From: Phlegmacium glaucopus
Lineage: Eukaryota > Basidiomycota > Agaricomycetes > Agaricales > Cortinariaceae
Direction of reading: 5' to 3'
Assembly (NCBI GenBank): GCA_015039465.1
Contig: MU130553.1
Location: 23,038-87,037, forward strand
DNA: 64,000 nt
How positions within the stretch are numbered: the first letter of the stretch is position 1; each line of letters starts with the position of its first letter. Both the position numbers and the translations under genes were made by a program. The notes beneath the pieces are model-generated. The model was given only the letters and a program-made list of their open reading frames with translations, did not search any database and had not been told where the DNA came from. Below, piece after piece: positions 43,741 through 56,704 of this stretch.

Positions 43741-44463
43741 TTAAATTTTATATATCAACGGTGGTTTCGAAGCAAGCCATTTTTGCCATATGATATGATA
43801 CTTTGGAGTCCAAGTCCAGGGAGGAGCGGGAGCCAGGGGAAAGATGACATTATCTGGAAGCATACGCGAGATACGACAAATCTCCTGCATATCCTGAGGA
43901 TCGTATAGATTCCTGAGTTTAGATGCTTCTTTCATTGTTGGATGATCCTACGATCACAAGAAGAGAAGCATTGAGGAAGAATAAGATTGGGGCAGTGGCA
44001 TTCAACTCACCGATCCTGGAAACACCATCCGGTGCCACTTGCAATATATCTTGGGGGATACATAGGGCTTTCTACATGTCTTGCGTGATTTGGCTTTGTG
44101 GTTACTAGCATCGCGGTAGGCAGGCAGAAGTGCAGGTACGTAGTACATAACAAGCGGGGGCAGCCGTGGCTCCGAGTCCGAGTCCAATGCCCTCCCTGGC
44201 AGTGTGTTTGGCTGCAAGTTGCGTACCTTGGTTCCTGCGAAACGGGCATCAGAGCGTTGTAGTTCTCTTTGTCCACGAGCTGCTTGGTTCCAGTATTTCT
44301 GTTCTTCTGATGCGGTAGGATATATTGTGTAGGGTGAGAATCGGGTTAGATAGAATCGTATTCTGCGTTTGAGAGATGATAGCCATGATGAGTTCAAGTT
44401 CAAGTTCCAGTTCCAGTGGCACAGGCGAGATTTCCAGGAGCTTGAGGAACTTGTCATGTTCAA
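43741..44463 (-). CDS. Uncharacterised small basic protein
   Basis: Two exons, 44463-44011 and 43947-43741 (GT-AG), give 219 residues. The amino end is rich in S, W, N, R and K without acidic residues (MTSSSSSWKSRLCHWNWNL), which could be a mitochondrial presequence. The middle has TIYPTASEEQKYWNQAARGQ, and the end DHPTMKEASKLRNLYDPQDM and PWTWTPKYHIIWQKWLA. It resembles the size and composition of a mitochondrial ribosomal or assembly protein, but I recognise no family. An in-frame Met two codons downstream (44457) is an alternative start. Confidence 0.55.
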
Positions 44464-44711
44464 GTACTTGAGAGGATTAGGTGAGAAACATTTTGTGAAG
44501 AGTTGCTATCCATCCGAGACTCTGAGTGTATCCTGCTCGGCATTGGGAAATTCAAGCACATACCTGGAACATAGTACGAATAGAGATGGTTATGAGGACG
44601 GCGGGTTGAGTACTGGGGTAATTATAATGTTTTGGTAGCCCCTTTTGGTGCTGTTGCCACGGGCGCCAATACAATAAAACAACAATACTATGTAGAACAA
44701 TGGAAGCACAA

Positions 44712-47700
44712 TCAAGTCTTCCGTCTCTTACTCCTGCCTCTTCCATCCTCCATATCAGCTTCTCGTTTACTCTTCTGGCCCGCTATACGCATAACCTCTT
44801 TCTTCCTCTCCTTATCCTTCTCACTCTGCTTCATCTCCTCCTTCTCCAACCTCTTATGTCTCTCCGCCCACTTTTCATTCTTTTTCTCCTTCCTCCGAGC
44901 CACTTGATCTTTCCTCAAAGCTCGTATCTGTTGCATCAACGCTACAGCCTTCTTCTCCTCAGGTTCCATCACCACTGCTCGTTTTTGGAGATAGGTTTGA
45001 TTTTTTTGTGCTCGCATTAGTTTAGGTTTGGACGCGTAAGGGAGGGAGGCTTGGAGTTTTTTAGGGATTATTAAAGGGTTGAAACGACGTGGCGGTCGCT
45101 CAATTTTTTTGTAGGTCGAGTTGATGGAGAGAGGAGTTTTCAGGTTTTCGTCTCGGCGGATTTGACCGGTTAGACGCATTCCGGTCCATTGGGATTTGTT
45201 GGAGAGGAGGAGAGAAGTGACTGGGTTGTATAATTTACGCGGTTGGATTGAGTACCAGGCTCGGAGGAAGATGATGTCTGTGTAGGGGAATTGAGTTTCA
45301 AGTCGAAGGAAAAATAAATATACTCACCGCTTTTGAGCACTTTGTCCTCAAAGGTGGCTCTGAATGCGCCATCTGGTTTTGGTAGAGCTTTTTTCACTTG
45401 ACCTCTGATTCCAGAGACGGTTCGGACATTGGCGCCTTCGAATTTAGCGACTTCTAGTGCACTGGAGAACATATCTTTGATGAACGCCGTGTTCTTAAAA
45501 ATCTTGTATGGGATACCCGTCAACTTGATCTTTTTGACGATCTTGGTCGAACGATCAATGTCCAAGACCACACCGGTAGCAGTGACTCTGAAACCAGGTG
45601 TATCTCCTGAAAGAGAATTAAAAGCGCAGAAACCGGTATTGGGTAGGGTAATTGGACCATAAAATGTGGCGTAGCAGTGCATATGCTCTGGTGTGTATTT
45701 AAGCATTCGCATACGGATGGAATGGTCGTCAAGTGAATAGATAGGGATACTTTGGAATCGTCTCCAACCCAAAGAGAAAATCAGAGGATCGTTATTTTTG
45801 AGTGTACGTGAGTACCATCTATGTCGTTTAATACGGACTTGGAGATATCCAAAACGTTCTTCGGCGGGTAGAAGGCCTCCTACGATGATAGGATATGAGG
45901 GATCAAAGTTTTCGATCATTTCACAGGGGACGTCGGTGAGTTGGATACGTATGTATTGACCTGGTCGATAACCTTCAATTAAAACGCGGGATTCAGCGTC
46001 TATGCCTTCGAATTCGGCACGGTTGAGAGCTAGTTGGTCAGCTATTTCATTTTTTTTTTCGGAGTAAAAGTCGAGGTGGGAGGATTCAGGGTCATCATAT
46101 TGTGCGTCGAATTTGCGTTTCAGGGCTTCCTTTTTGGCGAGGAGGGCGGCGGCGCGGGAGGAGGCAGGGTCGGATAGAGTTTGAGATTCAGGGGGTTGTG
46201 AATTATCGTCTGCGACGTTGGTATTGTTCTCATCATCGTCAGTGCCTTGTTCGCCATCGTTGCCTTGGGTTGTTGGCCCATCGTCGTCTTCTCCTGTAAT
46301 GAAGAGATGTCGTATTGAATCAAGCATTTCTTCGTCTTCCCATTTTTTCAGACTTTCTGGGTCAATGTGATCTTTTCCAGAGTCTAGGGCTTCGGAGTCG
46401 TGGGTTTCCGTCCTTTTGACCTGGAAGAAGTCGTCACCGTCCGCACGCTCGATGTCATCGTCTTCCTTTTTGCCGTAGAGAATTTCTTCAGGAGAGAGTG
46501 GGCTAGAGTAAATGAGTTTTATCCAGTCTTTCCGCCGTGCTTTGCGTGATGAGGATGCAGCTTGTTGAGCGCGCTCTGAGAGGTTCAATTTCCATTTGGG
46601 TATTGATTCGTCGTCGTCGTCGTCGTCATCTTCGTCTGCGTTTTCATCGTCCATGTCTTCGTCATCACTTGGAATATCGTGATCGTCGTGCATTTGGATA
46701 CGCTCATCGTCATCGCCTAAATCAGAGTCGCTTTCAGCGTATTCAATGTCTATGCGTTCTTTCATGCTTGTGGAGGGAAGACTCCGAGTTATTGTGCGAT
46801 GATTGGAACGACCAGTGTTCCTGCCAGCTGGAGTGACATCTTCAACTTCCTCTCCACTTTCATTATCGTCATCGTCATCGTCCTCTCCAGAATCGCTGTT
46901 ATCTTCAGAACTGAGGACGTCTTCGTGATCGCTGTCGTCGTCGCTGAAACCCTCGTCATCGTCTTGTGTTGGATCTACTGTGAGAACTTTTGAAGATGTG
47001 CCGAAGAGACGAATGTTGCTTTGGGCTACTTGGTCTTCGAGGGTTGCGCTTACGTCTTGGAGGTCCATTACCATTTGCTCCCCTTCACCTTGCGGGACTA
47101 TCAAAGAGGTTAGCATTCAAAACGATAAGTGAGGATATAGCCTACCGTCTGCGTTTCCTCTTGTAAAGCTGCCAGGGACGTTTACCCAGACGGCATCCTT
47201 GTCATACATGACCCCTCCGACGTCACTCATTGGTGCATGAATGAGTAGTTTCTTCTTTTCACTGAGTTTCCGTTTCTTTTCTGACTCTGCCGTTGGAAGT
47301 GGGCAGGGATCACCAAGAATCGTGATGGTGTTCATATCCAAGTCGCCAACGCCCGGAATGTGGACTTTAGTGCCTAATCGAAGATTGGTCCCTCGTATAT
47401 AACCATAAACAGTCACGGTACGATCACATTTGCCTTTTGAAGTTCTGATGAGCTCTCGAGGTGTGAGATCTTCGATACGGTCCCCGAGGAGGTATGGATG
47501 GGTGTTTCGGAAGATCAGAGGACGGAATTTCATGACTGAGATGAAGCGGGAAAGGTTCATGATTTCTGTGTCCGGGTAACGGCCATTGAGAACACCAGAG
47601 AGATAGAAGAGCTTTGCGCCCTGGTAAATTTCTGTCCAGAAACGGTTTTTGAGGGTTTTTTTTGTGGCTTTGAGTGTTGCGGCTTTTTTTATGAGGTCAA

Positions 47701-48343
47701 GGTGGGTAAGGATGCCGATGACTTTTGGGAATCCGTGTGATTGGAGGATATTGAGAAATTCAAAGGTTTCCTGTATGTAAATAAATTTTAAAAAGAGGGA
47801 ATGATATTATTTGTTACATGCCATCTCGAAACCGAAAGAGCCGTCTACCATGAGCAGGACGAGATCGGCGATTTTTCCAATGTCGATCATACTGTTGAGA
47901 TCGCTGTTGCATTCGACAAAGGTGAGGCGTCTCTTTTTGCCGCTGACCACTGTTATTGGGCCTTTTGCTTCATTCAAAGTTTGTTTTGCGTAGCGTCTAA
48001 CAAGACTTTTGAGCAAGGTAGTTTTACCGACACCTGGAGGACCAACTATGGCAATGATAATTGGCGGTGGGTCGTCATCGGGTGTACGGTTGACAAGGGG
48101 GACATGAAGACGAGTTTGATCGCGTTCGACGTTGCGGCGACCTTGACGGTCTGCTCTTCGACCTGATCTTGGAGCAAAGGCCTATAAATTTGTGTGTGAA
48201 TTGATGGTATTTAAGGTGAGAATAGAACGGACTTTTTCGTTGAAGCCGTGTTGTTTCTCTTTTCCTTTCAGTTTTGCAGATTTTTTATCTGCCTTTCCAC
48301 CTGACTGCGCTGGGCGATGGGCCTTATGAGGTCTGTCGTCCAT
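44712..48343 (-). CDS. BMS1: Ribosome biogenesis GTPase Bms1
   Basis: Bms1 is an essential nucleolar GTPase of the small-subunit processome that acts with Rcl1 in early 18S rRNA processing. Exons 48343-48233, 48181-47822, 47770-47146, 47097-45328 and 45277-44712 join exactly in frame to 1143 residues. The P-loop [13 protein letters not shown] starts near residue 84, followed by [42 protein letters not shown] and the [11 protein letters not shown] switch region. A long acidic stretch of D/E runs (about residues 400-560) precedes the conserved carboxy domain ([42 protein letters not shown]), and a basic tail ends it. Intron 47771-47821 uses a GC donor. It shares a ~100-bp promoter with the divergent spindle pole gene. 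Confidence 0.95.
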
Positions 48344-48443
48344 GGAGGGCGGAAAAGAAGATAACGCGGTGCACGTGACCAGACGCGCTTGTCTTCTTGT
48401 TGATTCCGCCAAACCCAAACTCTGACTTCTCTTCTGCGATACC
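48344..48443. promoter_or_regulatory. Bidirectional promoter with CACGTGAC site
   Basis: Only 100 bp separate the divergent starts of BMS1 (48343, minus) and the Ppc89-like gene (48444, plus). CACGTGAC at 48372-48379 is an E-box of the type bound by Cbf1/bHLH factors. Binding is inferred from the motif alone. Another CACGTG lies upstream of the 2-oxoglutarate dehydrogenase gene at 55664-55669. Confidence 0.4.
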
Positions 48444-51400
48444 ATGAGGGTCCACGAAAGAGCTCCCGCCTTTGACATCAGCATTCGTGGCGACGAGCTC
48501 GAGTATAACCGTATACAACTCGAACGCAATCTACAACACACTGAACTCTCGTTCCGTCTCTCGTCGACCAGCGACGATGAACAACATTATCCAAAAATTA
48601 AACATCATCGTCGTAAAAACAATCCTAATGAGAGCTCGGTGGAATATCCGCGACATATCTCGGAGCCTTCGTTCCATGAATTTCCCTCCATAGTTCGGTC
48701 AACAAGCCACCACTATGCCGATGAAGACAGTCAGATCCATCCTTGGTCTTATCGTATAGGCGACGACGAGGAAGGTATCAATCCTTACGGCGGGGATACT
48801 GTCTCTACTGCGGCACACCATGCTAGCGCACTCACTCTCAGTGCTGGTTTAGGTGGCGGTCGTGGTGCACGCCGGGACGCCAGCTTGAGTGGTGCTGAGT
48901 ACGACCCCGAGAGGCCGTTACATGCAATGATTGCTGGCGTCAACAGTAAACATAGTATGTTTGACTTGGACCGGTCCAAATCAAAAGTCCAGGTATTTGG
49001 TTTTTTTATGCTACCAAACTTTTACTAAACCACATCTATAGTGTACTGCGAGTATGACATGTGATCCTATAGTGGTTGATAGCACCGCTGAACTGGATAG
49101 GTTACTGGAGTCCGGTCATGCACCTCCGCTCTCTTTGCGGTCACGTTCTGTTCGCGTTGCGTCTCCGGCACCTTCAGCTTCCTCTTCAGCGACTGAAGAA
49201 GCTCGTGGTCAAGTTCAACCACAACCCTCTCCTCGGCCTAAACTCACCGATCACCTCCGTCACGTCTCATTTTCCCCAAAACGTCCTCGGAGTGTTCAAT
49301 CTAACCACTCTAACCCAGGCTCTCCCTTTCCTCGCGCCAGTAGTCTAAAGTGGGAAGATAACGCGTCCATGCACGCGCCTACACCCCGTCCTGCACGAAG
49401 GACCAACGTATTTCCTCCCTACCCTTCTTCTCCAGCACAACCAGAGGTTCGTTTGCATCCCGCGACGCCCTCAACAGCTGGTTCAAAATTCTCCAAGATG
49501 GCACGCGGGATTAACAAGGAATTAGAAGCTACTCAACAGCAATTGGCTTCGGAGCAACAAGCTGCAGCTCTTGTTGACCGTAACCCGTTTCATGATGCTG
49601 CCAATCAGTCGGAACCTGCGCGTCGGCCTACACCTCGGAAGTCATCTTTGCGAGATACCTCGAGAGGGAGAGTTTATTTACCCGATGTTACTGGATTGAC
49701 CAGCGCAGTTGACTCGCCGGCAAAACCTGGAGCAGAATATTATTCTTATAGAACTGATAATCGCCCAAGAGACAGCGAGGGTAAGTAGATTTATAACTAT
49801 TTGGTAGGTTTGAACTAATTGATATTTTCCTAGCTCGTTTGTTGCAGACACTCAGCGCCGTACAATCTCAACTGAGGAATTTGGAAGATGAAAACAGTAT
49901 TTCGCGTCGGAGAGTACGGGAATTGGAAATGGAGTTGGAAGAATGTAAGAGGCATGTTGCGAGAGAACGTACGAGGTTGATCGAACGAGAGGAATTAAAT
50001 GATATTGGGTATGGTAAAACAACCCAGAATAAAGGCAAGGCAAGGGCGGTGGAGCCTCCTGTTGGTATTGATGATGAGCGTTTGCATGAGAGGTATAAAG
50101 AGGCTGTTGATGAGAAAAAAGGTTGGTCTCCTCATTATCCGCAATCACCTACCATTTCCTTACCTCTTTCGTTTTAGCTCTCGAAGCCCTAATTAATTCC
50201 TTGCGATCTCATCTTACCCGACTCACCTCTGAGCTTGCTTCGCATCAGGATCTGTTGACTGAACTGCGGAATCTCAGGGACTCGGATTCTCGAGCGTTGA
50301 AAGAGAAGGGCGCGGATATTATAAAGCTCAGAGAAGAAGTTCAACGATTGGCTGGAGAGGTTGAAGTTTTGCGTGGAGTTGTGGAAGAGGGTTTGAAAGA
50401 AAGGCGGGCATCCAGAGAGATTCATGTTGAGCATTCCGTGGCGGATATCGCCATGTCACAGGACTTGGAGGTGGAGGCAGATCAGGAAGAAGGAAATGGA
50501 GATGAGGATGTGCCTGAGGAAGATGAAAGCGATGAGATGTTGAGCGATGAGGAGGAAGATGCTGAACCTTTTGATCCTGTGTCTATTCATCAAGCATCAT
50601 CTGGGGTCAATCAAGCTGATAGGACTATGCGAACTGATTTCGCCACACTTGGGTCGACGAATCTAGCAGAGTCTACGAATAGTCGACGGTTTGTAGATAA
50701 GGAAGAACTGGACTGTATCGCTGCTGAAGTGGAGGAGAGGCGTTCGAATCGTTCATCGAGTTCGATAGGATCCCAATCTCAGCGGGCCCATTCGCTTTCT
50801 ATCAGAAGGGATAAGCGAGCTACTGTTGAAGATGAAGAGGAGTATGAAAGGTTACTGCAACCGCCCAATATTCCCCACCATTCTCAAAGTCGACTTCAGA
50901 CTGCTCTTCAACCTGAGCCCTCGTCCTCCCGTCCTTCTGTTCCTGCTGCAGGGCAAGTTCCCGATCAGGCTGGTCCAGCTCGCTTTCACGAACATTTGCA
51001 AGATGAACCGGAAACACCTTTCCCTCAAATACGAGGTGAACATCTAGAGCGTCTTTTCTTCACTGCTCCTGAGCATAATGCAAAGACGTGCACGGTTTGT
51101 TATCGTCGTCGTCATCGGACTGGGAGTTCACCTTGGTCGCACCCGAGAAAAGGTGGTCATGCTCGGAATGCTGAACAGGCGGAACAGGATGAGGATGAAG
51201 GATTTGGTGAGGGTTCTGATGAGGCAGCTGATGTAGAACGCGCACCGAGAGATAGTAAGGGGAAGGACCCCGATTATGTTATTTTCTCAAAAGATCCAGG
51301 TCATTGGCGGCAAGCTGGACGAAAAGAAGGACTTCCACCTCAGACAGTTGTTGCCAGAGTTATTCGTGAAATCGAGGATGATTTCACTCATTATAAAAGG

Positions 51401-51767
51401 TGCGTGCGTTGGGTTATGAAAAAAAGATATATTGTTGGTTGATTGATCGCCATTACAGCGTATATGTGGAACTAGCGGATCAGTACAAGGTCATGGATGC
51501 TGTTTCTGATGTTCCCAGAAGGAATATGCTTGCGCGGCACCTTCGCGAGGTGGTTGATATTTTGGAGCAGAAGGTCGGTCTCTATTCTTCTGATGTTTTA
51601 CCATTTAAGTTGATCTTGCTGGCGCGGTATAGGGAGACCAAATAGCATCCCTTTATGATCTCTTGAGCTTCAAGGACAAGCCTATTGTCGATTCCATCAT
51701 TCCTGATAAGGCTTGTTCGGTAGTCAATAATGGTGCTTGGGATAAACCTGTCACGTCCACTCGCTAA
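48444..51767 (+). CDS. Spindle pole body protein, Ppc89/Cep57-like
   Basis: Exons 48444-48992, 49042-49780, 49834-50121, 50178-51399, 51459-51573 and 51633-51767 join in frame to 1015 residues. The first half is low complexity and basic. Coiled coils follow (RNLEDENSISRRRVRELEMELEE and the LRSHLTRLTSELASHQDLL to KLREEVQRLAGEVEVLRGVV region), then an acidic stretch. The carboxy end PPQTVVARVIREIEDDFTHYK, VYVELADQYKVMDAVSD and LREVVDILEQKGDQIASLYDLL is the Cep57 microtubule-binding domain, as in fission yeast Ppc89, the core spindle pole body scaffold. A CTVCYRRRH motif lies before it. The name assignment rests on this domain. Confidence 0.8.
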
Positions 51768-52069
51768 GGATTGATGTAGTTGCTTTGTACCGTCCATCTT
51801 GATCTGTTAGATTGCTAGTTTCCATGGACCTACCTACCATTGTTATTCGTATAGCTTTCTGTTCTCCTGCAATCATCAATTCTTTGCAATAAATAACCAT
51901 ATGTAATCAATTTGTTGTGTCTGCTTAGTAGGGATTGTGTGATGTAGCCGTCTCTGCCTTGGTGATACAGGAGGAAGATAACAATATTAGAGACCCTTAG
52001 GGTACCAGAGACGTGCGAATTGGGTAGGGAGGAGCGTGAAAAGCTTTTTAGGTCGATTCGCTGTACAAT
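51768..52069. other. Convergent 3' region
   Basis: About 300 bp between two convergent stops. An AATAAA-like word (CAATAAATAACC near 51889) may serve the plus-strand gene as polyadenylation signal. Nothing else seen. Confidence 0.4.
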
Positions 52070-55000
52070 TTATCTTGCCAAATCAAAAGCGGCATTAATG
52101 AACGCTTCGACTTCCTTCTTATGTTGCATCTAAGTACTGAAGTCAGTACCGGAACAAGACAAGAATTTTGCGATACGTACCTTGCTTCCAGTAGCGACTG
52201 AGCTTGTGGGTTCACGACCGGCATAGAAAGGGTATTTGCCTCTGTGGTGTTGGGTTTTGCTGGCAGCAGTATAGATACGGGGTCCAACATAGCTCCAAGC
52301 GCCATTGTTCAATGGTTCCTCCTGTGAATAGTCCCCAATTTGTAAGTCACCTTAGATTTGAGCAGAAATGATAAATGAACTTACTTGGCACCAGAGGAGG
52401 CTGGCGTTGGGGTATTTATCAAGATGCGGGGTAATCTAGAAAAATATCAGTTTAAATTAAAAAATTCCGTGTACAAACTGCGAACCAGGTCGTAGGGGAA
52501 GGGAGAAAGCTGTTCAATGCGACTGATGGCGATATCCTTGATTCCCCTGTCTTCGCGAGCTTGAGTAAGGGTAAAGTAGACTTGACCTGTGGATCGAAAT
52601 AAAGCCCAGTCCAAGAGAAAATCGACGGAGAACCCACCAGTGCAAAGAATGTGACGCTTAATTTCCTCGGGTGCGACGAGGGTTGAATCATGCGTCTCGG
52701 GGAGATAGCGTTGGAAATTGGTGTCTCCAACCATTTCTTGAAGGTCCGACCGAGCTTTAGGGTGACGCAACAAGCTCTTGGAGAAGAAGACGATGAGCTG
52801 TTGACAAATCAGTATGTGATGCACTCAATAACAGGTAAAATATGATGTTACAGGTTTTCGGAAGTCGCGATGAATTTGGCGACGAAGGACATGGAACTGT
52901 ATGATTTCTCGTTAGAAGAGACGACGCGAGCGTGGAGAAGATCTTACGTAGTTTGCGGGAGTACTGCGGAGCAGCTGTCGTAAGTACGACTGTAGACGAT
53001 AATGTTTTGAAAGCTTACGTAGGATAGACCACTTGCATATTGCAATCCTGATGTTGACGCTCAACCTTTTCAGGAGATGGGAAGTGCTGAGGGTGATCAT
53101 CACACAGTTGCAAAAATCGTTCAATCCTTCCGCTAGAATGTTCTGGGCCTTGTCCATCATAACCGTGAGGTAATCCAACGACCAATCCTGTGCGCTGCAG
53201 CCATTTCCTCTCACCAGCGGCGATGAACTGATCGATGATACACTGAGCATTGTTGGCAAAATCACCAAATTGTGCCTCCCACATCGTGAGGGAATCTGGG
53301 GAAACAAGAGAGTATCCCAACTCGAAGCCGAGTGTGCCGAATTCCGAAAGCGACGAGTTGCAAATGACGAACTTAGCCTGGCTAGTGCCGAGGTGATTCA
53401 GTGGAATGTATTGCTGTTCATTGACCTGATCATGGATGACAGCATGACGTTGAGAGAAAGTGCCACGTTCAACATCCTGCCCCGACACACGAACATGAAT
53501 CTTTTCTAGGGCAAGAGAACCAAAGGCGAGGGCCTCAGCAGTGGACCAGTCAATATTCTTGCCTTCCTCGACGGTTTTCCCACGCGTAGCAAGGATACGA
53601 GCGAGGTTACGATGCGGCGTGAAGCCAGCCGGATAGGACGAAATGGTTTTGCCGATTCGTGTCAGGGTCTCCATATCGGAGCCAGTAGGACGAGTCGGCA
53701 ATGTGCTTTCAGCAAGCTGTTTAGGGGAAGGGAAACCCTGCCATGCGGCAGAGAGCCATTCCTTGCTGGTGGGTACGTAGTCTTTCGAGGCGGCCGCAGC
53801 TTTTTCCATCATGCCCCAAACCCAGGTTTTGTGATCTTCGATATCTTTCCCAGTAAATGTGCCGCGACCGACAAGGAATTTAGTGTACTGGGTGAGCGGC
53901 GTAGGTTGGTTCGCAATAGCTTCGTACATCCGAGGTTGTGTGAAACTCGGTTGATCCGTCTCATTGTGTCCGTAGCGTCTGTAACACACAATGTCAATGA
54001 CGACATCTTTCTTATATTTCGCACGATAATCGGCGGCCAGCTGGCAGACAAAGTTGACTGCTTCTACGTTGTCACCATTAACGTGGAATATTGGCGAGTC
54101 AATGGATTTGGCAATATCAGAAGGGTACGGTGTCGAACGCGAGAAGCGAGGATCGGTCGTAAAACCAATTTGGTTATTGACGATGAGATGGATTGTGCCG
54201 CCGGTGCCATAGCAAGGAAGATTGTGCAGTCCCATAGTTTCGTAGACAATGCCTTGACCAGCAAATGCTGCGTCTCCATGAAGAAGAACACCCATAGCCG
54301 TATTGTGTGTTGCTTCGTCGCCTTCAAAGTGCTGAATAGCACGTGTTTTTCCAAGAACGACTGGATCCCCAGCTTCTAAGTGAGAAGGATTGGCGACTAG
54401 AGACAATGATACTTTCTTGCCGGATGGCGTGGGCCGAACGTAGTTGGCACCCAGATGGTATTTGACATCACCAGCAGGCCAATCATCGGCTTGGTCTCCA
54501 GAAAATTCATTCAGGATGGCCTCGATCGGTTTACGGATAACATTAGCAAGAACGTTGAGACGGCCACGATGGGGCATGCCAATGGTGATGTGCTTAACGC
54601 CGTTGTCAACCGATCGGTCAATGAGAGCCTTCATGCCAGGAATGAGGGCCTCACAACCTTCAAGTCCGAACCGCTTTTCATTGGGGTATTTGCTGGCAAT
54701 GAATTTTTCGAAGGACTCGGACCATATGAGCCGATCGAGTATCATTCGCTTTTCATCGACGGTATAGTTCCATGGCTTGGGAGTCTCAACTCGTTCACGT
54801 ATCCAGTCGCATTGCTCCTTGTCGGGAATGTGGACATACTGAATACCAAGGGCGCCGCCTAATGAAAACGTATAATATAGGAAAATCAAATAAGTATGGG
54901 GACTAACAATAAATGCGTTTGCAAAGCTTGATGATGTCATGCAGCTTCATAGTCTTATGTTCTTCGGTGGCAAAATGAGGAAGGATACCTGGACCAAGGG

Positions 55001-55549
55001 TGATTTCCTTTTCTAAGTCACGCTCCGTGAAGCCATAACGACTGAGTTCAAGTTCAGGTGGTTGAACATCAGCTAAATCGGCGTCGAGGATGCCAAGAGG
55101 ATCGAGCTCGGCGACGTGATGACCGCGTACTTGGTAGGCACGAACTAAAAGTTGGACCTATGACTTTGTTACGATGATATGGTCAAAGGGGAGCTTAAAA
55201 TTCAACAGACCTTCAAGTGGTCGTCCAACTCAGCCCCTTGGCCTACATGTAGTGCCGGAGCACCATCAGCAGGATGTGGCAAATGGCTTGGCGGAGACTG
55301 AAATGACTGGGCGCTTGAGAGTCCTTTATCTAGTCCTGTAAAATATACATTCCATGAAGAATGGACGGATTTTGGATCTTGCTTCCAGAGCCGGTACATC
55401 TCATCTGCGTAGTAGGCATTGGTTCCGTTTGCAAACGGGTCGTTGGTGGAAGGTGCCTGGGCAGCAGCAACTGCAAATTTGCGACGAGGTTGGATGAGTA
55501 TCGTTCTTGAGCCTGTAATCAGTCTTCCAATGACTCGTCTGGTCAACAT
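52070..55549 (-). CDS. KGD1: 2-oxoglutarate dehydrogenase E1 component
   Basis: The thiamine-diphosphate-dependent E1 decarboxylates 2-oxoglutarate in the mitochondrial tricarboxylic acid cycle. The start [20 protein letters not shown] is a clear mitochondrial presequence. Exons include 55549-55211, 55157-54908, 54858-53019, a 16-nt exon 52963-52948, 52896-52852, 52797 onward, and a last exon ending TAA at 52070, with all checked joins in frame. Family blocks are [96 protein letters not shown] and [19 protein letters not shown], then [18 protein letters not shown] near the end. E1 of this family is normally about 1000 residues, consistent with this gene. The Kgd1 name is by orthology. Confidence 0.95.
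52948..52963 (-). other. 16-nt microexon of the E1 gene
   Basis: Between introns with GTAAGC donor (53018) and GTAAGA donor (52947) lies only T-ACT-CCC-GCA-AAC-TAC, giving the residues TPANY of the conserved phrase PTTPANYFHVLRRQ. Both its splice sites are canonical, and skipping it would shift the frame. Confidence 0.8.
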
Positions 55550-56704
55550 GACTACTTTCTCAATGAGTTCAAAAGAAACGAGAGAAACCTCTTAGTCACC
55601 GCGTCACGTCAACAGTAGTCACGTCACAGCCCGGTTTCAACCGGTAAAGTAATTGCAACGACTCACGTGCCAGTAAATTATACATGTAAGTAAACTAATT
55701 ATCTTGCACATTTGAAAATTGGGTAGTTACAGAATCTTGCAAGTTCGTTTGCACATCAAAGTTCGCAGTTGCAGCGTTTGATGTGACTGACAGTCACATT
55801 CCCACGCAGTCGACGGCTCGGAGGCTGCACCCCTGCAAGAGTGACCATTTCCGCAGGTGATTTCTGTTGTTCATGGTGCCAGACGAGTATGCGTCTGCGC
55901 AAAGCTTCAGGTATGCGAGGGGCCATTGTAGTTTACGATTATCTATCAACTTCTAGTAATGAAGCTACTCGAAGGCCAAGATCCGGCCAATCTGCCAATC
56001 GGACCCTATTCGGCTAAATTTGACACACTCTAATATTGAGAGTCCGCATGCAAGCCGAGAGAGCTGCCGAGAGCCTCCGGGGAGCAGCTAAGCCCGTTAT
56101 CCCACTTCAAATTCCGACTCTGACTAACTTGTAATCTTTGTGCATACTCTTTTATTCAATTTCATTCGTTAATAGATCTTAATGTTCCAAATTTTCTTGA
56201 GAAACTTCAACTTTTCCTCACCTGCAACCCACAAGACATACAAGATCTAATCAAAGTGCAATTCCTGGGACCCACCTTTATGTTGGAAATCTCAGCTGAC
56301 GACGACAAGACTCTATTCACAGGGTTGGTTTGCACAAGAAAATTTGGCCGCATACTGGGCAGCTTCCTATGTAAGCCATCCCATGGCGGCCAATCTAAAC
56401 GGCTTGTGGGGAGATACCACTTTGCTCATGCGCGACTAAGGCTGGCGCATATAAGGGCATCGCCCAGGGTATTCTGCGTAAACTTGGCCTTGCGTATGCA
56501 GCCGAGCATATGTCCTAAGCAAATACCACATGGTCTTTGTTTCCTTATAAAGTAATTCATACGCCCCCTTTCCCATGCATTTTCCCATATTCCATAGCGA
56601 TGTCAGAAACTCCCAAACGCTGGAGCGTATTTACGAACGTGCACCCATTTTTGATGGGATATAACCTGACATTGCGACAGTCTTCCCTCTTCTAGACAGC
56701 TAAC
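55550..56704. other. Intergenic with divergent promoters
   Basis: About 1.15 kb between the divergent E1 and phosphatase genes. TCACGTCA-type repeats (55605-55632), CACGTG (55664-55669) and a run of TCGGCT/CCAATC-type words (55980-56030) are visible. The open frame at 56256-56555 has no recognisable product. Confidence 0.4.

Noticed and set aside
46600..46960. GTC/ATC repeats as a microsatellite feature
   Set aside because: They encode the acidic D/E runs of Bms1 on the minus strand and are explained by the protein.
53612..54379. 255-residue plus-strand open frame
   Set aside because: It is fully antisense to the conserved E1 exon of 2-oxoglutarate dehydrogenase and has no protein features.
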